From Flagellimonas taeanensis (lineage in GTDB: Bacteria; Bacteroidota; Bacteroidia; Flavobacteriales; Flavobacteriaceae), in contig NZ_QXFO01000008.1 in the NCBI RefSeq assembly GCF_003584105.1, positions 124,001-188,000 of the forward strand: DNA of 64,000 bases. Reading direction: 5' to 3'. Positions within the stretch are counted from its first letter, which is position 1. Each line of letters begins with the position of its first letter. The position numbers and the translations under genes are program-made. This document shows positions 46,936 to 53,283 of this stretch, piece after piece. The notes under the pieces are model-generated. The model did not search any database and was not told where the DNA came from. It saw nothing but the letters and a program-made list of their open reading frames with translations.

Positions 46936-47110
46936 TTAGACATTTTCCATGAGACTCGATTTTTCTTTGTTTCCCCAATGCCTAAAGGTTGTTCTTTTAT
47001 TGTCTTGTTTTTGAGCAATGTTTAAAACATCGGGAAGTTTGTCTAAAAGGATGTTTTCAAAATCAGCTCTTTTTCCCTCCTCAGGCTTTTTAAATAATCC
47101 AAAAGAACGT
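46936..47110 (-). pseudogene. Protein-like C-terminal remnant of unknown gene
   Basis: The minus-strand frame gives a plausible protein end (SFGLFKKPEEGKRADFENI..., then RTTFRHWGNKEKS) with a stop at 46936 and an in-frame stop just upstream of 47110. It has no start codon or family I can name. The composition is protein-like rather than random, so it is probably the tail of a deleted gene. Confidence 0.45.
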
Positions 47111-47176
47111 CAATCTAGTGATAATAATATTAACCTATAAAAGTTGCTTTTTTGGTACAATAAGCATAACTTCGCA

Positions 47177-47202
47177 TCGTTATCTCATATATGAGATAAC
47201 GA
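47177..47202. promoter_or_regulatory. Upstream palindromic operator of the AbiE-like module
   Basis: A perfect 26 bp palindrome with centre TATCTCATATATGAGATA. It shares the inner TCATATATGA with the second palindrome at 47284-47311. AbiEi proteins bind inverted repeats in their own promoter, so both are probably its sites. Confidence 0.7.
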
Positions 47203-47250
47203 ATAAAACTTCACGTTTTTCTATTCCGAGCTTCTACAAAACAAACAACA

Positions 47251-47311
47251 TTTGACTTTTTCAAAAAAAATGCATACCTTTGTAGCATAGTATCATATAT
47301 GATACTATGCT
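47251..47311 (+). promoter_or_regulatory. abiEi-like promoter overlapped by second palindrome
   Basis: TTTG at 47251-47254 and TACCTTTG at 47275-47282 are separated by 20 bases, an exact match to the Bacteroidota -33/-7 consensus. A perfect 28 bp palindrome (47284-47311, centre GTATCATATATGATAC) begins one base after the -7 box, covers the expected transcription start and reaches the first possible ATG. Repression by occlusion is the obvious reading. Confidence 0.75.
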
Positions 47312-47321
47312 TTTGAATAAT

Positions 47322-48215
47322 ATGCCAAAGGAATCATTTGACAGAGCGGCTTCCGATATTGCTACTTTCTTTGAAAAACACCCTTTCAAGGCTTATACAA
47401 CTCATGACATCCAACAGATATTTGATTCAGAAAAAGATAAATGGAGAATAGCTAATTATCGCAACTACAAACACTTCATCACTTTCTTGAACGATCGTAA
47501 AATACTATTGTTGGATGTTCAAAATCATGAGGGCCATACCTCTGAAAAACGAATCTTAAGGAAGAAAGAGGCAACACCTTTCCATGTGGGTTTGACCGTT
47601 AAAAAGGATGGATACTTAAGCTATTATTCTGCCATGCAAATCCACCAACTTACCCTTCAGTTACCAAAAACAGTTTATGTCAGTGAGGAAAAATATGAGG
47701 ATGCCTATGCATTGAAACCAGAAAATGTCGAGTTGGAGCAGGATGCGGTAGATAGGGCATTTTCCAAACCACAGCGTGTGGCGAGGGAATCCTATAAATC
47801 AACTTTTGATGGCTTTCGCTATGTCTATCTTCAGCGAAAGCATACGTCTATCAATATCGGGATAACAAAAAGACAGAATTTGACCGTCACAGATCTTGAA
47901 CGTACTTTAATTGACATTGCCGTCCGTCCCGTGTATTCCGGCGGAGCCTTTGAGGTGCTTGAAGCATTCAAAAATGCAAAGTCAAATATTGATGTGACAA
48001 AACTGAACGAATATCTTATTCAACTGGACTATATATATCCTTACCACCAACTCATTGGATTTTACTTGGACCTAATAGGTTTTTCAAAAAAAGACCTACA
48101 ATTATTTTTGGATAAAAAGACAAATATCAACTTCTATCAGGCCTATAATCTATCCAATAAAAAGCTGAATGAAAAATGGGGCATATATCACCCTATCGGG
48201 ATTGAAGCTCTTTGA
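47322..48215 (+). CDS. AbiEi-like antitoxin/transcriptional regulator
   Basis: The product is 297 residues from ATG 47322; an ATG five codons earlier (47307) lies inside the operator palindrome. The N-terminal part (FFEKHPFKAYTTHDIQQIF) fits a winged-helix domain. The middle (DGYLSYYSAMQIHQLTLQLPKTVYVSEEK) and the LTVTDLERTLIDIAVRPVYSGG segment fit AbiEi-type antitoxins of type IV systems. Such proteins repress their own promoter and counter the AbiEii nucleotidyltransferase. The partner is on the opposite strand and the two stop ends overlap by 23 bases, unlike the usual tandem operon. Confidence 0.82.
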   Translation: MPKESFDRAASDIATFFEKHPFKAYTTHDIQQIFDSEKDKWRIANYRNYKHFITFLNDRKILLLDVQNHEGHTSEKRILRKKEATPFHVGLTVKKDGYLSYYSAMQIHQLTLQLPKTVYVSEEKYEDAYALKPENVELEQDAVDRAFSKPQRVARESYKSTFDGFRYVYLQRKHTSINIGITKRQNLTVTDLERTLIDIAVRPVYSGGAFEVLEAFKNAKSNIDVTKLNEYLIQLDYIYPYHQLIGFYLDLIGFSKKDLQLFLDKKTNINFYQAYNLSNKKLNEKWGIYHPIGIEAL

Positions 48216-49041
48216 TTCGTTCCTGTACGAAATCAAAGTAAAAATCATACTCCTCACTTTTAGCAGTGATGGTATCCTTTACATTTATCCAGTCTTGGGC
48301 GTGGGTATCTTTATATTTTTCTATTAAATCCAAAAACTTTAATGGCACCTTCTTCGCATCGAAGATATGTTGAAGCATTTCTTTATTTTCAGAAGAGGTA
48401 CAATCAATCTGAAAATTTTGAAACAAGTTCCAAATGTCATAAAAATCCCGTGGCCTAAGCTTCATTTTGGCAGTGGGAACAATATCCCTGTACTCGGGCA
48501 TTGACTGACATAGCGCCCTCAATTTCTCAAATACAATCATTTCTGGGGTATACACATAAAAAATGGTACCTTCTACATCCACCAACCTTTTAGGTTCTGT
48601 ATATTCATAGGAACTGATGTCGACCGTAAAAACTGTAGAATTATTTTCTAGGATTACATGAGCCTCCCTTCTATTCTTATCCTTGTCTTCAGGATTGTAG
48701 TTTTCGTAATCGATTACTTTGAAAGCTAGCTGATATCCCTTCCATTCCTTCACCTTGTTCTGCCTTGGCTTTTCGTAAAATTTTACATCAAAAACCACCA
48801 AATCGTGTTTTTCAAATTCCTGGGTCAATAGTCCCTGCATTTTGCCATTGATTCTTTTGTATTCCTCATTGGTGAAATCTCCGGAAATTGAAAAGTCCAC
48901 GTCTTTGGAAGCTCTGTCCGTTATCTTATAAGCCAACTCCAAAGCGTTTCCACCTTTAAGGACAAGACCGTACATGAGTTCTTCATCACTTACTAAAGCG
49001 CGAAGGGTCAACATTTTTATAGTTTCGAGAATGGAACCCAT
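48193..49041 (-). CDS. AbiEii-like nucleotidyltransferase toxin
   Basis: The 282-residue protein has the nucleotidyltransferase start LVLKGGNALELAYKITDRASKDVDFSISGDF: a G-G-x-x-L helix, then S-K-D-V-D-F with the metal-binding Asp pair. Further AbiEii-type motifs are TPEMIVFEKLRALCQ and RPRDFYDIWNLFQ. AbiEii toxins block growth through nucleotide transfer, probably to tRNA or related targets, and give abortive phage resistance. It is encoded convergently with the antitoxin-like gene; the 3' ends overlap (48193-48215). Transcription must come from the 49042-49117 gap after the integrase stop or from integrase read-through, not from the palindrome-controlled promoter. Confidence 0.85.
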   Translation of the reverse strand: MGSILETIKMLTLRALVSDEELMYGLVLKGGNALELAYKITDRASKDVDFSISGDFTNEEYKRINGKMQGLLTQEFEKHDLVVFDVKFYEKPRQNKVKEWKGYQLAFKVIDYENYNPEDKDKNRREAHVILENNSTVFTVDISSYEYTEPKRLVDVEGTIFYVYTPEMIVFEKLRALCQSMPEYRDIVPTAKMKLRPRDFYDIWNLFQNFQIDCTSSENKEMLQHIFDAKKVPLKFLDLIEKYKDTHAQDWINVKDTITAKSEEYDFYFDFVQERIKELQSR

Positions 49042-49117
49042 AATTTAAAAAGTAGTCGTTTTGCCTTGAAAAAAATTAAAATAAAGATATTTATTGAGAA
49101 ACGAAATGTGATTCACA

Positions 49118-50329
49118 TTATAAAAGAACTTCTATGGCTTTATCAACAACAGATGTATCCAATTCCTTCAAATAGGCCTGGGTTATGGCCATATTTTGAT
49201 GGCCCAATGATTCGCTGATCACATCTGTCGCAACACCTTTTTGCTTAAGGCAATTGGCAAAGCTGTGACGTGCCACATAACTTGTCACCGATTTTTCGAT
49301 TTCAGCTAATTGGGCGATGGTTCTCAAGTCTATGTTATAATTTTTTAGCACTTTGGTCTTGCGGTTTTCTATCTGGTTTGGGGTAAGCTCATTATGGAGC
49401 AAAATCGGAAAGACATATTTCGTGCCCAATGAATTTTTACGATAATGATCCAAGATTTTCTGAACCGGGGGCAGGATTTTAATAGTAAAGTTTCCCTTGG
49501 TCTTGGACCGGGTATAGTAAATGTTTCCCCCTATGATATCCTTCCATTTCAATTTCATCATATCGGCAAAGTTCATTCCTCGGGTGTAGAAGCTGAAAAC
49601 AAAATAGTTCTTGCTGTTCAAAAGCTCAGGATTTTCAGAAAGGTCAACGTTGATAATTTGCTTTACCTCTTCAAAGGTAAGTGCCCTTTTGGCTCCCCTT
49701 CCTTTTAATCTGGACACTTTGTATGTCCGAAAGGGATATAGGGATTCTTTTACGATATTCCTTCTGATGGCCTGGTTGTAGAGAGCCCTTATGGATCGCA
49801 TCCTTACACCAATACCTCCATCTGTTCCACCACGTGAGCGCAGATAGGCCTCATACTTTTCAAGAAAGGCAGGGGTAATGTCCGTAAAGGAAAGGTCTTT
49901 GTCAAATTTTAAATATCTCTGGACGGATTTACTGGTATCGTTGTGAAAACGGGCATTGCCCATTCTGCCAGCGAGCTTCAATTCCTCAATTATTTCATCC
50001 CAAAAGTCAAAAACGTTTCTTCTGATCGGATTGAAAGCTAGTCTAAAATTATGTTCGAATTCCCTCAAAGAGAAATCGTCTTTCTCCATTTCCAACTCTG
50101 CAATCACTTTTAAAGCCCTGTCCCTAAACTTTAATAACAACCGGTTGTCCTGAATAAAATTGCTATGGTTTTTATTAAAGGAGCCAGTACGTTCATCCCA
50201 CTCCTTTGGAAATGCATTGTAAATGGTCTTGAAGTATTTAGATCGCCTATCTTTGGTTACACGAAGGCACACCGGATAACTTCCATCGGAAAGCTGTTTT
50301 TTTCTTAAAACCGTTCGTACATTGATCAT
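49118..50329 (-). CDS. Tyrosine recombinase/integrase of the element
   Basis: The 403-residue site-specific integrase has the Bacteroidota arm-binding start MINVRTVLRKKQLSDGSYPVCLRVTKDRRSKYF, a SAM-like core-binding domain, and a catalytic domain with the first Arg in FSFYTRGMNFADMMKLKW (about 249), the H-x-x-R box as ARHSFANCLKQKG (about 353-365), the second His in LGHQNMAITQAYLKEL and the nucleophile Tyr near 386. All catalytic residues are present. ATG 50329 fits the family start; the frame is open to 50374 but would run through the arm-like repeat. The gene lies 151 bases inside attR. Confidence 0.95.
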   Translation of the reverse strand: MINVRTVLRKKQLSDGSYPVCLRVTKDRRSKYFKTIYNAFPKEWDERTGSFNKNHSNFIQDNRLLLKFRDRALKVIAELEMEKDDFSLREFEHNFRLAFNPIRRNVFDFWDEIIEELKLAGRMGNARFHNDTSKSVQRYLKFDKDLSFTDITPAFLEKYEAYLRSRGGTDGGIGVRMRSIRALYNQAIRRNIVKESLYPFRTYKVSRLKGRGAKRALTFEEVKQIINVDLSENPELLNSKNYFVFSFYTRGMNFADMMKLKWKDIIGGNIYYTRSKTKGNFTIKILPPVQKILDHYRKNSLGTKYVFPILLHNELTPNQIENRKTKVLKNYNIDLRTIAQLAEIEKSVTSYVARHSFANCLKQKGVATDVISESLGHQNMAITQAYLKELDTSVVDKAIEVLL

Positions 50330-50344
50330 TTTCAGCGGTGTTTT

Positions 50345-50365
50345 GGGTACAACATAGGTACAACA
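50345..50365 (+). repeat. Right copy of 21 bp integrase arm-like repeat
   Basis: Identical to 1944-1964, with two GTACAACA units at an 11-base period. It lies 16 bases upstream of the preferred integrase start (minus strand), so integrase binding here could also repress its own gene. Confidence 0.6.
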
Positions 50366-50480
50366 AATGGTCATTTAAAGGTAGTATTGATGCTTCTAAA
50401 TGAAAAATAAAATTTCATAAAACATTGATAATCAACACAAAAGAAGCCAAATGAAAATTTATGACAACTAAAAAAAGCTG

Positions 50481-50523
50481 CTCATAATCAGGTGGTCCCT
50501 GGTTCGAGCCCAGGTGGGACCAC
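50481..50523 (+). other. attR core, 3' half of the target tRNA
   Basis: An exact 43 bp copy of 1850-1892. It lacks the acceptor 5' strand, D arm and most of the anticodon stem, so it is not a functional tRNA. It marks the right boundary of the element. Confidence 0.93.
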
Positions 50524-50525
50524 AG

Positions 50526-50567
50526 AAAACCCTTTCAAGTCACAAATTTGGAAGGGTTTTGAATTTT
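50526..50567 (+). terminator. Displaced original terminator of the tRNA gene
   Basis: AAAACCCTTTCAA (50526-50538) pairs with TTGGAAGGGTTTT (50548-50560) over 13 bp with one G-T pair, then a T-rich tract. It follows the attR core by 2 bases, the place a tRNA terminator would take before insertion. The remaining 50568-50755 spacer holds nothing identified beyond upstream sequence of the GMC gene. Confidence 0.7.
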
Positions 50568-50755
50568 AACATAAAACATTATAAGTGTTGGAACAACCCT
50601 TATATCCCTTCAAATCCCTACTCCCAACAAGGCTTTCATAAATTCTTTTCACCCCTCCCCATTTAATTTTTACGGATAAAGGTTTGTTATTCAGCGAAAC
50701 ATCGCTCAAGCATTAATTATTTATTGGTAAATTGAGCCAACTAAGAATATACTAA

Positions 50756-52474
50756 ATGAGCAAATTTTATTTCAACGAGGAACAGGAATCCTATGATGCT
50801 ATCGTGGTGGGCACGGGCATCAGTGGCGGTTGGGCAGCCAAGGAACTCTGCGAGAAAGGTCTCAAGACCTTGGTCTTGGAACGTGGCCCTATGAAAAAAC
50901 ACCGCGAGGATTACCCAACAGCCAATTTGGATCCTTGGGACCTTCCACATCGCGGACAATTGACCAGGGAACAAAAAGCCAGACAAGAAAAACAATTACG
51001 AACTGGCTATTTGGGCAACTCAGCCCATAACTTCTGGTTCGTGGACGATGTGGACCACCCCTACAACGAAACCAAGCGTTTCGATTGGCAGCGGGGTTAT
51101 CACGTAGGAGGCCGTTCCATCATGTGGGGCCGCCAAAGCTATCGCTGGAGCGACATCGATTTCAGTGCCAACAAAAATGATGGGATTGCAGTGGACTGGC
51201 CCGTGCGTTATAAAGATATTGCCCCTTGGTATGATAAGGTGGAAAGCTATATCGGCGTTTCCGGTGAAGCCTTGGGACTTCCCCAGTTGCCGGATGGTAT
51301 TTTTGAGCCCATGATGGAGCTCAATTGCGTGGAGCAACATTTCCGCGAAAAAGTGGCCGAAAATTTTGATGGCCGTGTGGTCACCGCAGGACGTACGGCA
51401 CACATCAACAGTGATAAAAAATTTGAGGGTGATGGCCGTGTGCGTTGCCAATATAGGAACCGTTGTATCCGAGGGTGTCCTTTCGGGGCCTACTTTAGCA
51501 GTTTGTCATCTACCTTGCCCGCAGCGGAGAAAACAGGAAACCTTACCCTAAGACCGGACAGTATCGTACACGAGGTCATCTACGACCCCAACACCCAAAA
51601 GGCAACGGGTGTAAAGGTGATCGACAGGGAAACCAAAGAGGAGTTCGAGTTCAAGGCCAAGGTCATCTTCCTTTGTGCCTCGGCGATAGCTTCGACCTCC
51701 ATCTTGATGCAGTCCAGATCCGATAGGTTCCCCAACGGTCTTGGAAACGATTCGGACCAATTGGGAAGAAACATCATGGACCATCACCTTGGTGTTGGGG
51801 CCAGTGGCAAGTTCGACGGCTACGAGGACAAATACTACAAGGGAAGAAAGCCCAATGGTATTTATATCCCAAGGTTCAGGAATTTGGGCGATGGTTCCAA
51901 TTCCGACAAGTTCATCCGTGGTTATGGATACCAAGGAGGTGCCGGAAGAGGCAACTGGGAACAGACTGTAGCGGAACTTTCACATGGAAAGGAATATAAG
52001 GACGCCATGCTGAATGCTGGTGGTTGGACTTTTGGAATGGGAGGTTTTGGCGAGGTTCTTCCTTATGAGGACAACCGAATGACCCTTGATTATGACAAAA
52101 AAGACCAATGGGGACTTCCCACCGTCACTTTCGATGCCGAATTCAGGGACAACGAATGGAAGATGAGGGAAGATATGAAGGAACAGGCCGTTCAAATGCT
52201 TACCAAAGCAGGGTTGAGGGATGTTCAGCCGTTTGACAATCCAGGGGCACTCGGCTTGGGGATCCACGAGATGGGTACGGCGCGGATGGGCCTAGACCCG
52301 AAAACCTCCGTGGTCAACGGAAACAACCAAGTTCACACCTGCAAGAACGTGTATGTGACCGATGGCGCCTTTATGGCCTCAGCCAGTTGTGTAAACCCCT
52401 CGCTCACCTACATGGCATTCACCGCAAGGGCTGCCGACCATGCTGCCCAAGAACTTAAAAAAGGAAACATATAA
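50756..52474 (+). CDS. GMC family FAD-dependent oxidoreductase
   Basis: The 572-residue flavoprotein has an ADP-binding start YDAIVVGTGISGGWAAKELCEKG, GRSIMWGRQSYRW near residue 122, a Cys cluster CQYRNRCIRGCPFGA (about 231-245) and the GMC C-terminal signature VTDGAFMASASCVNPSLTYMAFT. It resembles the large subunit of gluconate 2-dehydrogenase-type complexes that oxidize sugars or sugar acids and donate electrons to a cytochrome. Its stop shares a base with the next gene, the small-subunit partner. It is the first host gene after attR. Confidence 0.92.
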   Translation: MSKFYFNEEQESYDAIVVGTGISGGWAAKELCEKGLKTLVLERGPMKKHREDYPTANLDPWDLPHRGQLTREQKARQEKQLRTGYLGNSAHNFWFVDDVDHPYNETKRFDWQRGYHVGGRSIMWGRQSYRWSDIDFSANKNDGIAVDWPVRYKDIAPWYDKVESYIGVSGEALGLPQLPDGIFEPMMELNCVEQHFREKVAENFDGRVVTAGRTAHINSDKKFEGDGRVRCQYRNRCIRGCPFGAYFSSLSSTLPAAEKTGNLTLRPDSIVHEVIYDPNTQKATGVKVIDRETKEEFEFKAKVIFLCASAIASTSILMQSRSDRFPNGLGNDSDQLGRNIMDHHLGVGASGKFDGYEDKYYKGRKPNGIYIPRFRNLGDGSNSDKFIRGYGYQGGAGRGNWEQTVAELSHGKEYKDAMLNAGGWTFGMGGFGEVLPYEDNRMTLDYDKKDQWGLPTVTFDAEFRDNEWKMREDMKEQAVQMLTKAGLRDVQPFDNPGALGLGIHEMGTARMGLDPKTSVVNGNNQVHTCKNVYVTDGAFMASASCVNPSLTYMAFTARAADHAAQELKKGNI

Positions 52475-53127
52475 TGGAAAGAAGATCAGCACTCAAGAAC
52501 ATGGGGATGGCCTTCGGCTATGCCGTGGCGACCCCTACACTGTTAAGTCTGCTCCAAAGCTGTAAGGACAAGCCATCCTATGCCGAATGGGTCCCCAGCT
52601 TTCTTAGCAAGGAACAAGGTCAGGCCTTGGCCCTGACCTTGGACGTAATCCTTCCCAAGACCGATACACCATCGGCTACAGAGGTAAACGTGCACACCTT
52701 TATCGATTCCTACATGGATGAGGTGATGCCCTTGGAACAAAGGGAATTCACCATGATGAAGATGGAGAAGTTCTACGACAAGATACTGGAGAGCTCTGGC
52801 AAGGAGAACCTAGCAGACCTGGAAGTGGAGGACATCGACCCCGTACTGACGACGTATCTTAGGAAGCGCACCGACGAAGAAGAGGATGCGCACAGGGAAG
52901 CCGTGATGAACTATTTTCAGACCATACAGCAAGGTGGCGAGGCCACTCTGGATTCGGAAGTGGCTTGCTATACTTTTGCCAACGAACTTAGGGATTTGGC
53001 CATATGGGCCTACAAGTCATCCGAGATGGTCGGTGAAGAAGTGCTGGCCTATCTGCCCATCCCCGGGGAATTTGTTCCCTGTGGTGATCTGCAGGAACTC
53101 ACAGGCGGAAAGGCTTGGTCCGAATAG
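52474..53127 (+). CDS. Gluconate 2-dehydrogenase subunit 3 family protein
   Basis: The 217-residue protein has a twin-arginine-like leader (MERRSALKNMGMAFGYAV) that ends near a Cys (LLQSCKD), so it may be an exported lipoprotein. The body has the subunit-3 pattern: ALALTLDVILPKTDTPSATEVNVHTFIDSYMDEV and a C-terminal AYLPIPGEFVPCGDL. It probably escorts the GMC subunit through the Tat route and tethers it. It overlaps the GMC stop by one base. Confidence 0.9.
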   Translation: MERRSALKNMGMAFGYAVATPTLLSLLQSCKDKPSYAEWVPSFLSKEQGQALALTLDVILPKTDTPSATEVNVHTFIDSYMDEVMPLEQREFTMMKMEKFYDKILESSGKENLADLEVEDIDPVLTTYLRKRTDEEEDAHREAVMNYFQTIQQGGEATLDSEVACYTFANELRDLAIWAYKSSEMVGEEVLAYLPIPGEFVPCGDLQELTGGKAWSE

Positions 53128-53149
53128 ACCTGGCCAGATAACAATAAAA

Positions 53150-53175
53150 GGGCCTCCTGTTCGGGAGGCTCTTTG
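53150..53175 (+). terminator. Terminator after GMC-subunit 3 operon
   Basis: GGGCCTCC (53150-53157) pairs with GGAGGCTC (53164-53171; one G-T pair) around a 6-base loop, followed by TTTG. Confidence 0.75.
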
Positions 53176-53283
53176 CATTTAACCCATCAAAAAAAGCGAG
53201 GGTATGGGGAATTCAAACTACAATCGTTCAATTTCCTCCCTACAAATCCTTAATTTTCAACAAAATTCAAACTAATTCAAAAA

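Larger units (their letters stand above)
46339..47176. other. AT-rich spacer with gene debris
   Basis: About 840 bp without an intact gene, left of the AbiE operators. It contains a transposase C-terminal remnant (46651-46824) and a second protein-like remnant (46936-47110), both on the minus strand. Nothing else is recognizable. Confidence 0.7.
1850..50523. mobile_element. Integrative and mobilizable element in a tRNA gene, about 48.6 kb
   Basis: The element is bounded by an exact 43 bp direct repeat of the tRNA 3' half (1850-1892 and 50481-50523). A tyrosine recombinase lies at the right end, reading inward from attR. A mobilization pair resembling BfmA/BfmB lies at 29207-30819. No coupling protein, VirB4 or other Tra gene is present, so transfer would need a helper. 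Cargo is mosaic: uronate/glycan locus, AT-rich kinase-methyltransferase cassette, SusCD-peptidase-DUF6520 locus and AbiE-like pair. By eye G+C is about one third in 31-36 kb, near half in 37-46 kb and about 45% in 2-27 kb, which suggests serial acquisition. Confidence 0.93.

Noticed and set aside
50481-50523. Second tRNA gene
   Set aside because: Only the 3' half is present, with no acceptor 5' strand or D arm; it is the attR core.
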